In this document: piece by piece, positions 12,015-22,502 of the stretch
Layout of the letters: every line of letters starts with the position of its first letter
Position numbering within the stretch: position 1 is the first letter of the stretch
Assembly: GCF_000283155.1 (NCBI RefSeq)
Contig: NW_004454207.1
Location: forward strand, 14,587,358-14,651,357
Source of the DNA: Ceratotherium simum simum
Lineage: Eukaryota; Chordata; Mammalia; Perissodactyla; Rhinocerotidae
Length of the DNA: 64,000 bases
Direction of reading: 5' to 3'
The notes under the pieces: generated by a model
What the model saw: only the letters and a program-made list of their open reading frames with translations
What the model was told of the DNA's origin: nothing
Database searches by the model: none
Made by a program: the position numbers and the translations under genes

Positions 12015-13136
12015 AGGAGAATGAGAAGACAAGCAACAGACTGGGAGAAAACATTAGCAAAAGACACATCTGTTATCCAAAATATACAAAGAACTCTTAA
12101 AACTCAACATTAAGAAAACATACAATAAGATTAATAAAGAGGCCAAAGACCTTAACAGACACCTTATCAAAGAAGATATACAGACGCCATATAAGCCTAG
12201 GAAAAGATGCTCCATGTCATATGTCATCAGGGAAATGTAAATTAAAACAACAATGAAACACCACTACACACCTATTAGAATGGCCAAAATCTGAACACAG
12301 ACAACACCAAATGCTGGGGAGGATGTGGAGCAATAGGAACTCTCATTCATTGATGGTGGGAACATAAAATGCTACAGCCACTTTGGAAGACAGTTTGGCA
12401 GTTTCTTACAAAACTAAATTTACTCTGACCATGTGATCCAGCAATCACACTCCTTGGTATTTACCCAAAGGAGCTGAAAGCTTATGTCCCCACAAAAACC
12501 TGCACATGGATACTTATAGCAGCTTTATTCATAATTGCCAAAACTTGGAAGCAATCAAGATGTCCTTCAGTAGGTGAATGGATAAACTGTAGTACATCCA
12601 GACAACGGAATATTACTCGATGCTAAAAAGAAACAAAATAGCAACCATGAAAAGACAAGGAGGTTTGATGTATATTATTAAGTGAAAGGAGCCAATCTGA
12701 GGAGGCTACAGAGTTTATAATTCCAACTATATGGCATTCTGGAAAAGACAAAACTATAGAGACAGTAAAAAGATTAGTAGTTGCCAGGGGTAGTTGGGGA
12801 GGGATGAATAGATGGAGCACAGAGTATTTTTAGGGCAGTGAAAATACTCTGTATGACACTATAAGGATGGATACATGTCATTATACATTTGTCCAAACCC
12901 ATAGAAAGTACAACACCAAGAGTGAACTATAATATAAACTACAGACTTTAGATGATTTTGATGTGTCAATATAGGATCATCCTCAGTAAAAACTGTACCA
13001 TTCTGGTGAGTGATGTTAATGATGAAGGAGGCTATGTATGTGTTGGGGCAGGGATTATAAGGAAAATCTCTGCACCTTCCCCTCATTTTTTCTGTGCATC
13101 TAAAACTGCTGTAAAAAATAAAATCTTAATTAAAAA
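12015..13136 (+). mobile_element. L1M ORF2 3' end and 3' UTR
   Basis: GACTGGGAGAAAACATTAGC, GGGAAATGTAAATTAAAAC, AGGATGTGGAGCAATAGGAA and TTATTCATAATTGCCAAAAC mark the ORF2 C-terminal region. The 3' UTR follows with AGTAGTTGCCAGGGGTAGTT, TGAGTGATGTTAATGATG, GGCAGGGATTATAAGGAAAAT and AAACTGCTGTAAAAAATAAA. All reading frames are broken. The UTR type suits an L1MC-like subfamily, but the name is tentative. Confidence 0.88.
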
Positions 13137-14349
13137 AGCAATTATACAAAAAATTGGAAGTAAAAGGGTACAAGAAGATTAATTACTTAAACACTATTCA
13201 AAAGAAAGTTGATGTAACGATATTTAGGTCAAACAAAGCAGACTTCAAGGCAAGACTCACTACTAGAGGCAAAGAGGGACTTATCCTAATGATAAAAGAG
13301 CCATTCTATCAGGAGATATGGTTATAAATTTATATGAATCTAATAACATAGTTTCAAAACAGGTAAAGCAAAAACTGACAGGAGAAATAAACCAATCAAC
13401 AAGCATAGTGAGAGATTTCAATACATTTTTTGCAGTAACTGATAAAGTAGACAAAAAAATTAGTAAGGATGCAGAACAAGATTAATAGTTCTGACTTAGT
13501 AGACATATATAAAATGCTGTAACCAACAACTTCTAGAATATATATTGTTTGAAGCACTCTTGGAACATATACTCAGATTGACCATATTCTGGGTCATAAA
13601 GCAAACCTCAAAAATTTTGAAAGGATTGACATAGTTTGAGTATTCGCTCTGACCACAGTAGAATGAAAGCAACAACAAAAGCAATGATAAAGCAAGGGTA
13701 TCCCTAAATGTTTGTAAATTAGGCAATATACTCCTAAACAACCCGTGAGTGAAAAAGAATCATAATCATACTTAGAAAATATTTTAACTGAATGACAATA
13801 AAAACATGATATAGAAAGTCATGAGGAATGTAGCTAAAGCTGTGCTCAGAGAGTAGCTACAGTCTTAAATTCATGTATTTGAAATGAAAAAATGTGGAAA
13901 TTGATTGATTTAATCTTCTACTCACAAATGAACCCCAATAAACCACAAACTAAACCCATAGAGTTAAGAAAACAGATAATATACATAAGAAATTAATAAA
14001 ATAGAAACCAACATACAATAGAATCAACAAAGTCAAAATTTGGATCTTTAGAAATACTTAGAAATTTGTAAACGCCAAAAAAGTATGATGATAACAAAAA
14101 AGACAAAAGCACAGATTAGCCTTATTAGGAATCACTGGCACATCACTATATACCCTATAGAGACACTTAAAAATAAGATAATATTGTGAACAACTGTATG
14201 TCATTAAATTTGAAATTTTAGATGAAATGGAATGTATAAATTCAGTGAAAAACACAAATTACCCAACTTGGCACAGGAAAAAAAAACCCAACATTCTGAA
14301 AAAAAATAATAGTTGTATACACATATGTAATCTATTTCTATTAAAAATG
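13137..14349 (+). mobile_element. Old L1 ORF2, endonuclease and linker part
   Basis: Decayed sense ORF2. Seen directly: GATTTCAATACATTTTTTGC (endonuclease region), a D-H-I-L-G-H-K-A-N-L reading at about 13580-13612, and S-D-H at 13648-13656, matching the conserved end of the APE-type endonuclease whose histidine is catalytic. The linker motif AAATAGAAACCAACATACAA follows. Stops and frameshifts are frequent. The element resumes at 14631 after a SINE insertion. Confidence 0.82.
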
Positions 14350-14361
14350 AATCTGTAATTT

Positions 14362-14618
14362 TGGAGCTGGCCCAGTGGCATAGTGGTTAAGTTCACACAC
14401 TCCACTTTGGCAGCCTGGGGTTCGCGGGTTGGGATCCCAGGTGCAGACCTACACACTGCTCATCAAGCCATGCTGTGGCGGCATCCCACATACAAAATAG
14501 AGGAAGACTGGCACAGATGTTAGCTCAGCAACAATCTTCCTCAAGCAAAAAAAGAGGAAGATTGGCAACAGATGTTGGCTCAGGGCCAATCTTCCTCACC
14601 CCCCCCCCAAAAAAAAAT
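14362..14618 (+). mobile_element. ERE-type SINE, AGAGGAAGA-body form
   Basis: Head GGAGCTGGCCCAGTGGCATAG, B box in GCGGGTTGGGATCCC, body AAGCCATGCTGTGGCGGC, AATAGAGGAAGACTGGCA and two AGATGTTNGCTCAG units, ending in a C/A tail. Imperfect target duplication AATCTGTAATTT (14350-14361) and AATCCATAATTT (14619-14630). Inserted into the old L1. Confidence 0.95.
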
Positions 14619-14630
14619 AATCCATAATTT

Positions 14631-14965
14631 AAAACAATCTCTCTAAGAAAATTTCAGGATGAGATAGCCCCATCACCGCCTTCTTCTAAACAAGAATTAC
14701 AAACAAGTTGGCTTTATTTCAAGAATGCAAGATTGTCTTAACATTAGAAGATCAGTCAATATAATTCACATTAACAGAACATAGGAGAAAACTCATGATT
14801 TTTTCAGATATAGAAAAGAAATTTTATAAAATTCAACACCTGATAATAATAAAATCTCTTAGCAAACTAAGAATAGAAGGGAACTTGTTTAATCTGATAG
14901 AGTATTTATTGTAATAACAATATCTGTAGTCCCATGCTTGCTTAATATTAAAATGGAGAGTCTGA
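14631..14965 (+). mobile_element. Old L1 ORF2, reverse transcriptase part, resumed
   Basis: Continuation of the L1 at 13137-14349 beyond the SINE: AGAATGCAAGATTGTCTTAACATT, CACATTAACAGAACATAGGAG, AAAATTCAACACCTGATAATA and AACTAAGAATAGAAGGGAACTT match the RT region up to the GI(L/R)QG...F-type fingers and palm start. The match fades after about 14965. Confidence 0.8.
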
Positions 14966-15425
14966 AAGAACTGTCCCATTATTGAAACCAGTAACTCGTG
15001 CCCTGGATGGAGGATAAGGCAGGTAATTGGGCCAATCACCTTGGACCACCTTGGGTCCTAGAGAATAGAAACCTAAACCTGTGCTGTGCATAGGAGTGGG
15101 TTTGCATTTGCACCAATCTCTGAGGGTAGGAAATCACAGTCAAGGAGTTAACATGATAATTGGTCTAACATTGTTGACATATACAGAGATAACCAAAAAA
15201 AGCTGCACTGGAATGCCCTCACAGTCAAGGGTAAGGAGAAATTTCAGAAAAAATTAAAAATCCAACGGAAGTGTGCAGTAAAAAATTGTAAAGTGTTCAG
15301 GGAAACTAAGCCATTATAAAAGTTGGAAGACTGAATTAATACTCTGAAGAAATAGAGATAATAGATCAATCTGAGTGGCACTTTAAGATAAGTGTGTTTA
15401 AATTCAAAGAACCTAATTGTATATT
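14966..15425. other. Unclassified sequence between L1 pieces
   Basis: Possibly part of an old element, but not one I recognise. No coding signal. Confidence 0.35.
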
Positions 15426-15790
15426 GATAAGTGACTGGAGATATAAATTATGGTACATTTGTTCAATGGGATTATATGCTGTGTTTAAATGAAGCAGCTC
15501 TATATCTTGTGAAATGAAATATGTTTTGAGATAATGTTCTGGGACAAAAAGAAAGGTGCAGAGGAATGTTTATAGTATGCCATCTTTTCTCAGAAAAGAA
15601 TATGACTATATACATATATATTGGAAAAGTCAATCGTATCTTTGGAAGAAAACATAAGACACTGTGAACACTGTTTGCCTCTATAGAAAGGAAGTGAGTG
15701 GCCAGGTCATAGGAGTGGGAGGGAAATCATTTGTACAGCTATTGTATTTTTTGAATTTTGTTTCTTGTTTATGTATTAAGCATGAAAAAA
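15426..15790 (+). mobile_element. Old L1 3' end (L1M/L1ME-like)
   Basis: GTGACTGGAGATATAAATTATGG, ACAGTGTTTGCCTCTATAG-type and GGAGTGGGAGGGAAATCATTT, followed by TTTGAATTTTGTTTCTTG, resemble the last part of an old L1 (ORF2 end plus 3' UTR). It is in the same orientation as, and possibly the 3' end of, the L1 relic to its left. Confidence 0.6.
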
Positions 15791-16211
15791 TTTAAAAATC
15801 ATTAAAAATTAAATAAAATGTAAAATATTGAGAGAAAGGATGGTTATAAAACCAAGCAATGGCAGAGAAGCATGATAAAACATATGTACTCCAATGGGTT
15901 TCCCAGAATCATCCTTTAATAGTTGATCTGAAAGGCTCTGAGGGGTGGTGTTTTGAGCTAGTTACTACTCAAGTCTCCTGGGAACTCTGAAATCAAAGAT
16001 AAGTACTCTCTCATACAAAACCGTAGCTAACCTTAGAAACAACGTGTATGGAATGTAGCCTAACTCTCCCATTCCTCCAGGGGCCTTGGAACATTCTAAA
16101 AATTAGTATTCACAGTTTGCATTATTGCAGAAATAACTTCCAACCTCCTGGTAGTTTATACTAAGATGGCGTACTGAGAGATGGAGGGATTTTGCGTAAC
16201 ATTTCTCTGTG
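15791..16211. other. Nothing recognised
   Basis: No repeat or coding signal recognised in this stretch. Confidence 0.45.
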
Positions 16212-16776
16212 AAAAATAGAACTACCATATGATCCAGCAATCCCACATCTGGGTATATATTCAAAAGAACTTAAATCTAGAGATCAAAAAGATATCTGCA
16301 CTCCTAGGTTCACTGCCACATTATTCAGAATAGCCAAGAGGTGGAAACAATGTAAATGCCCATCAGTGGATAAATGAATAAAGAAAATGTGGTATATACA
16401 TACAATGGAATATTATTCAGTATTTAAAAAAGAAGGAAATCCTACCATTTGCAGTAACATGGACAGACCTGGAAGACATTATGCTAAGTGAAATAAGACA
16501 GTCACAGAAGGACAAATACTGCATGATATCACTTATATGAGGTATGTAAAATAGTCAAACTCATAGAAACAGAGAGTAGAATGATGGTTGCCAGGGGCTG
16601 GGAGGAGCGGTAAATGGGAAGTTGCTGTTTAGCAGGTGTAAAGTTTCGGTTTTACAAGAGGAATAAGTTCTAGAGGTCTGCTGTACAACACAGTGCATAT
16701 AGTTAATAATGCTGTATTATGCACTTAAATATTTGTTAAGAGGGTAGATCTCATGTTTGGTGTTCATAAGAACACT
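16212..16776 (+). mobile_element. L1M ORF2 end and 3' UTR fragment
   Basis: AGAACTACCATATGATCCAGC, GGGTATATATTCAAAAGAAC, AATGGAATATTATTCAGTAT and GGTTGCCAGGGGCTGGGAGG, then the same 3' UTR type as the L1 at 2026-5195 (CTGTACAACACAGTGCATATAG, AGAGGGTAGATCTCATGTT). 5'-truncated, with no clear poly(A) tail at its right end. Confidence 0.88.
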
Positions 16777-16919
16777 ATAGAGCCAACGGCTGTCAGATGA
16801 AACAAGTGACTAAAAAGTCACTATAGATATCAGAAACCACATTTCAAATTGCTAAAATAAGGGACAATATCTCCCCATCCAAATTGGTACATTTTCAAAT
16901 AAGAAAGTCCGTCATGTTT

Positions 16920-18180
16920 GCCCGTGGGCAGTTTCTTTTTTTTTTTTTTTTAATTTTTTGTTTATTGCAGTAACATTGGTTTATAACATTGTAAAAATTT
17001 CAGGTGTACATCATTGTACTTCTATTTCTGCATAGATTACATCATGTTCACCACCAAAATACTAATTACAACCCATCACCACACACATTTACCGAATTAT
17101 CCCTTTCACCCTCCTCCCTCCCCCCTTCCCCTCTGGTAACCACCAATCCAATCTCTGTCCCTATGTGTTTGTTTATTGTTGTTATTATCTACTACTTAAT
17201 GAAGGAAATCATACGGTATTTGACCTTCTCCCTCTGACTTATTTCACTTTGCATTATACCCTCAATGTCCATCCATGTTGTCACAAATGGCTGGATTTCA
17301 TCGTTTCTTATGGCTGAGTAGTATTCCATTTATGATAAAAACTCTGAATAAAATGGGTATAGAAGGAAAGTACCTCAACATAATAAAGACCATATATGAG
17401 AAACCCACAGCTAATATCATCCTCAATGGTGAGAAACTGAAAGCCATCCCTCTAAGAACAGGAACCAGACAAGGATGCCCACTGTCACCACTCCTATTTA
17501 ACATAGTATTGGAAGTCCTAGCCAGAGCAATCAGGCAAGAGAAAGAAATAAAAGGGATCCAAATTGGAAAGGAAGAAGTGAAACTGTCACTATTTGCAGA
17601 TGACATGATTTTATATATAGAAAACCCTAAAGAATCCACCAGAAAACTTTTAGAAGTAATAAACGAATATGGTAAAGTTGCAGGATACAAAATCAACATA
17701 CAAAAATCAGTTGCATTTCTGTACACTAACAACGAAGTAGCAGAAAGAGAAATTAAAAATACCATCCCATTTACAATTGCAACAAAAAGAATAAAATACC
17801 TAGGAATAAACTTAACCAAAGAGGTGAAAGATCTGTACACCGAAAACTATAAAACATTTCTGAAAGAAATTGAAGAAGACACAAAGAAATGGAAAGATAT
17901 TCCGTGCTCTTGGATTGGAAGAATTAACATAGTTAAGATGTCCATACTTCCTAAAGCCACCTATAGATTCAATGCAATCCCTATCAAAGTTCCAACAACA
18001 TTTTTCACAGAAATAGAACAAAGAATCCTAAAATTTATATGGAACAACAAAAGACCCCGAATAGCTAAAGGAATCCTGAGAAAAAAGAACCAAGCTGGAG
18101 GCATCACACTCCCTGATTTCAAAATATACTACAAAGCTATAGTAACCAAAACAGCATGGTACTGGCCCGTGGGCAGTTTC
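16920..18180 (-). mobile_element. Young L1 with 5' inversion and exact 16-bp target duplication
   Basis: The target duplication GCCCGTGGGCAGTTTC occurs at 16920-16935 and 18165-18180, exactly. Inside, 16936-17330 is the L1 3' end in minus orientation, starting with a T-run (the poly(A) tail). At 17330/17331 the sequence switches to plus-strand ORF2 reverse transcriptase, running to 18164. This is the structure known to result from twin priming during L1 insertion: a 3' segment plus an inverted, more 5' segment, with several hundred bases of ORF2 between them lost. The 3' part differs from the L1 at 25424-25810 at about six positions over 380 bp, so both are fairly recent. Confidence 0.96.
17331..18164 (+). 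pseudogene. L1 ORF2p reverse transcriptase fragment, still open
   Basis: The inverted segment of the L1. An open frame runs 17275-18234 (319 codons). Residues 1-19 come from the antisense L1 3' segment, about 20-297 are ORF2p RT, and about 298-319 are read from the flank. RT features are [17 protein letters not shown], the catalytic F-A-D-D-M at 17593-17604 and [14 protein letters not shown] near the end. The full ORF2 protein needs the endonuclease, the whole RT and a cysteine-rich end, so this fragment cannot support retrotransposition. The long open frame shows youth rather than function. Confidence 0.9.
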
Positions 18181-18234
18181 AAAGTCAAAGCAAAAGTTGG
18201 TGTGTTGCTGCACTATAAACCAGAATTGCCTTGA

Positions 18235-18554
18235 GCAGATTTTTGGTAGGATTATTCCTTCACATTGCAATTCAAGTGTTAGCAGGGTGTTGACTCCTGT
18301 CAGAAGCAAGAGAGAGCTTGAGCAGAGTCCACACGTTGTCATTGCAATCTGTGCTAGTTGACGTCAGCTTAACAGTGCCACTGCAGTCGCTGAAGACAAC
18401 AAGTTTTGACCTCAAATTATTCCTAAATATAATTATTACAATGGGAGAAAAATGTTTTGCTAGTTATTTAATATCAAACAATTCTTGTGAAGGTTTTTTG
18501 AAGCAAGGATGTTTTATTTCTTGTTAATTTAAACCACAACAAAAAAATCTAAAT
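18235..18554. other. Nothing recognised
   Basis: Right flank of the young L1. No repeat or gene recognised. Confidence 0.45.
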
Positions 18555-18750
18555 TTTACGAAGTGCTTGCTCTGTGGCAGACACTTTTCTGAATATTCTC
18601 TATGTGCATTACTTCATTAACTCTTAATAATAACACACAAGAAGTACTACTATTAGCATCACCTTACAGGTGACAAAACTGATCATAGGAGAAATTAAGG
18701 AACTTGCCCAGTTACAGAGTTAGTAGCAAACCAGGAACACCAGACAACAT
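18555..18750 (-). mobile_element. MIR SINE
   Basis: Antisense MIR core: GAAGTGCTTGCTCTGTGGCAG, ATGTGCATTACTTCATTAACTC, CTTACAGGTGACAAAACTGA, GGAACTTGCCCAGTTACAGAG. Order and spacing match MIR. Confidence 0.88.
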
Positions 18751-20689
18751 AATACTCAAATTATAATTTTTCTAGACCAGCACACCACTTTGCCAGACAA
18801 ATACTTTTTCACCACTGTATATTGTCAATTTCATTTATTTAGGTGAATTTCATTCCACAGCGGGATGAAAATAAGATTAGAAGGATCAAGAAACACTATT
18901 TAAAATACTGAGAATATTTTATGACACATATCCTAATCTTTATATATATTGGCATCAGCTTTATTTGTTCGTATATTTATTCGTTGATCTGCTATCTTCT
19001 TCACAAATACATAAGCCCCATGAAGAGAAAGAACTCTGTCTGTTCTCCAGAGTATCTCTATGGCTTAGAACAGGCACTAGCACATGGTAAATGTGAAAGA
19101 AATAATTGATAAATGAATGACTTAATGAATGACAACATATTTCCTATTATTTCCTTAATTTGTGTTTTAATTCATGTTGTATATAACATTTAATACTTTT
19201 TTCCTGTTTCTACCACAGACATTACTATGCTATGAAAGTGCTTTAAGTTTCATAAGCATTTCCTGAATCATAATAAAACGTTCAAAAATGGCACATGTTC
19301 CTCAAAATTGTGGACTCTGCCTTCATCCGTTTCTTCCTGCCCCATTTGCTCTTCCTTCAGCTCGACTCTGCAATGTTCAGAGTGAACATCTGGAAACGGA
19401 GACGTTAATGAAATGTAAGAGAGAACAAAAGACACTTGCACACTTGCCGTCATACTTGTTCTTAAACTGTGAGAAACATGCAGTAAAAGAACAGAGTAGA
19501 AGCCTGTAGCAGGAGGTGGAGAAGTTTTTAGTGAGAGTCAAGTTTAGGCTGTCCAGGAAACTATGAACAGATTGCCAGGAGACCACCAGAAGTGCTCTCT
19601 AAAAATGGGCTTCCCGTCCATGGCTACACATCTTGGTCAGCTCAAGCAGACAGGCATTGCTATTGTAGCAGAAGTCTAGGTCCATCTGATACTCAGCAGC
19701 TATTGTAAGAAAAGGGGGATTCTTGCCTTGTGACCTCTGAGGTTTTCCAATAGATGTATTTGTCATTATTTTTCTGTTATCAAACAGCTAGGAGGTTGGG
19801 AGGGTAAATGAATGGATCGTCCAGGCATTCAGCTGAAAGGCACAAGGGAATTTCTCCCAGGCTGCCAGCCCCTGGTAACACGGGTGTTAAGAATTAATTT
19901 CTGGCGTCTGTAAAGCCTACATTCTGGGAAAAAAACACTTGTCAAGTGTCAGTAATTAGAGAAAGCCATTTCTGCAGAGTTCGTGGTGGCCATCTGGAGT
20001 TTCTTTGACCTTTCTCTTCAAGATGAGTTAGAGAGGCATAGCCATTAGGCACTTAAAAAACACATTTTCACCATACATTGTTGACCACATACCTGCACTA
20101 TTAGGCTGTTAAAAAAATCATAAGGAGTGCAAAATGTTCTCCTACCTTGCCTAGCAGGAACAGAATTGTAAACAGAAATGCCTCATGAGTTTCAAGGTGA
20201 CATGTGGTTTTCTGATCATCTCTTTCATGGCGCACTATTGGCACTTAGGTAGTGACCAAAGCAATGTAATTAAAGCATTAAAGTGTCATTTCATTACTTC
20301 ACCTTTTAGGATCCAATTTACCTAGCAGGGTTTTTTTTTTTAAACCAGTAATTTGAAGCTCAAATCTTTCGCAACTCTCAGATAGAACAGATGGCAGAGC
20401 CATATTAGCAGTGACACTATATATACACACCAAGTGAACTAGTGCTATTATCTGGTTAAGTGGCTGTCAGCATTTCCACTACAAACCCCAGCTTTCAAGG
20501 GTCTATAATTCAGATGCTTTAAATAACATCTGGCTGAAACTTGCTGTATAGAAATGATGAGCGTTGAGTAAAAATTAGTATAATTTTGTGAATGCATGAA
20601 TACTTCTGGAAGACTCAGCTTGATCAATCGGCCTTTTTTTTAGCGATGACTTCCAATTATCAGTATATTTTGGGATTCTCAGCACGTGC
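18751..20689. other. Repeat-poor unique block
   Basis: About 1.9 kb without recognised repeats. 19850-20560 is the most even-textured part, with several TAATTA-like and ATTTCATTAC motifs and little simple sequence. No long open frame and no splice-flanked exon could be supported. A candidate for conserved non-coding DNA, by inference only. Confidence 0.4.
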
Positions 20690-20880
20690 CATTCATTTAT
20701 TCAGTCAGTCATTCATTCATCAAATATTTATTTCACATTTACCATATGCCAGGCCCTGTCCTACGTGGTGGAGATATTCCGGAGAACAAGTGGACAGAGT
20801 TTCCTCTCCTTCCTTTCCTGGCTTATATATTTGTGAAGAAAATAAAAACTCAGCAAATAAAAATACAAACACATAAATAA
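20690..20880 (+). mobile_element. Old interspersed repeat, 5' part of the family at 47868
   Basis: ATTCATTCATCAAATATTTATT, then CATATGCCAGGCCCTGTCCTA, GGTGGAGATATTCCGGAGAA and CAAGTGGACAGAGTTTCC. This is the start of a common mammalian repeat (CAACAAATATTTATTGAGCACCT...GCCAGGCACTG) whose family name I cannot state with certainty. A later part of the same family appears at 47868-50150. Confidence 0.55.
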
Positions 20881-21757
20881 ATCTCAAGCCAGTATGTACA
20901 GTTAGGGATTAGAGTATGCTTCATAAAGTATTTTCACTATTTTAAATAGTATATCTTGATCCTTCTAATCTTATTTTCATTCCACTGTCAAAAAAGTAGC
21001 AATATCTGCTTTAAATATTTATATTGTCTCAATCAATCGTGGTTAACAGGGGTAAATGCAAAACACAACCCCAAAATAATTTTAGCTGCCATAGTAGAGC
21101 AGAATTTTTCTCATCTGACATCACAAATTTTAAATGACAAAAAGTTACTGCAATAAACAAAAAATTAAAAAAAAAATTCAAAGAAAAAAAGATACAAAAA
21201 ACATGGAAACTGGGCTTTCAAAATAAATCGTGTCAGTTTTAAGATAACTGCTGTTCTATTGCTAGAAGAGGAAAGGGTACTCAGGTTTTATAGGGCTTGA
21301 GGCTTATACAATTTGGGGAGTTCTCTTTTACGGAAATATATTTCCAGTAACAAACACAAACTTAAGTATAAAAGTTAATATTTAGAAAGAGAAAGGAAAT
21401 AATAAGTTACAGATTTATAAAATCTCCTGCATATCGCAATATCAAAAAACTCAGGTCCCAGAGAGAAGCTCATGTAAGTGACAGTTTCTGAAACTTTATC
21501 TTTATGACCTTCACGATAAATTTGTCTCTAAGTAGAGGAATCTCCCTGAGCCAATTTGGTGAGTTGACACTAATCTTAAAACCAAGGAATCTCAAAGAAG
21601 TTAGATGCAAATTTGAAAGAAAATAGAAGACATACCAAATACTGACTGTATTATAATAAACGAGAAGCAAACATTTAACTGATATAAAAGAAACTGGAAG
21701 AAATTACACTTGCAAGCTTCTATCTGGTGCCTAAGATTTTTTTTTTCCTTTAAAAAC
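20881..21757. other. AT-rich sequence, nothing recognised
   Basis: No repeat family or coding region recognised. Confidence 0.5.
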
Positions 21758-21768
21758 CACATATCATT

Positions 21769-22020
21769 AGGGGCTGGCCCGGTAGCATAGTGGTTAAATT
21801 CACGCGCTCTGCTTTGGCGGCCTGGAGTTCACAGGTTCGGATCCCAGACGTGGACCTACACAGCGCTTATCAAGCCATGCTGTGGCAGGCATCCTGTATA
21901 TAAAGTAGAGGAAGATGGGCACGGATGTTAGCCCAGGGCCAATCTTCCTCAACAAAAAGAGGAGGCTTGGCAACAGATGTTAGCTCAGGGCTACTCTTCC
22001 TCACCAAAAGAAAAAAAAAA
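21769..22020 (+). mobile_element. ERE-type SINE, AGAGGAAGA-body form
   Basis: Head GGGGCTGGCCCGGTAGCATAG, B box in CACAGGTTCGGATCCC, body AAGCCATGCTGTGGCAGGC, AGTAGAGGAAGATGGGCA and AGATGTTAGCTCAGGG, then an A-rich tail. Target duplication CACATATCATT (21758-21768) and CACATATCGTT (22021-22031), 10 of 11. Confidence 0.95.
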
Positions 22021-22279
22021 CACATATCGTTGTCTGAAAACTTCTATTTCCAAGGCTAGAGCATTGCTTTCTCTCTACTTAACAAATGAATTTCATGTAG
22101 CAAAAATTGTCAATTCCAGCTGTGGTGACTGTTGGGCACACTCAAAGAGAGGGATCCTAAGGCCATGCTTCATCTTGCTGAAAAAGAGCATTATGATGAG
22201 GTAAGGGTCATGTGCATTTGAGTGATGAGAGATCATGGGTGGCCCACAAATTTTACTTGTTAAAGATAAGGGTGTAGAG

Positions 22280-22502
22280 GAAAGAGGGTAGGCTTGGGAG
22301 ATAGATAGTTTTGAGTCAAATCCATGTTTTCACACTTACTAGATGAGAGTCCTGAGGTAAATTAATTTCTCTCTCTAAATCTCTGTTGTTTTATCTACAA
22401 AATTGCAAGAATAATATCTCCACTGTAAGTATGTTTTCAGGCTTAAACGAGATTCCTATGTCTAGAGAACTGTGCACAAAGTAGACAGTCAACAAATACT
22501 AG
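22280..22502 (+). mobile_element. MIR SINE
   Basis: Sense MIR: GAGTCAAATCCATGTTTTCACACTTACTAG, TAATTTCTCTCTCTAAATCTCTG, ATCTACAAAATTGCAAGAATAATA and a GTAGACAGTCAACAAATACT end, the eroded form of CATAGTAAGCGCTCAATAAAT. Confidence 0.8.

Noticed and set aside
17004..17237. Open frame whose protein recurs at 25469-25717, suggesting a conserved small gene pair
   Set aside because: Both are antisense translations of the same L1 3' UTR in two recent copies; the similarity is due to shared L1 sequence.
17275..18234. A 319-codon open frame, the longest in the window, as a cellular gene
   Set aside because: Most of it is L1 ORF2p reverse transcriptase, both ends come from other sequence (antisense L1 and flanking DNA), and it lies exactly between the edges of an L1 insertion.
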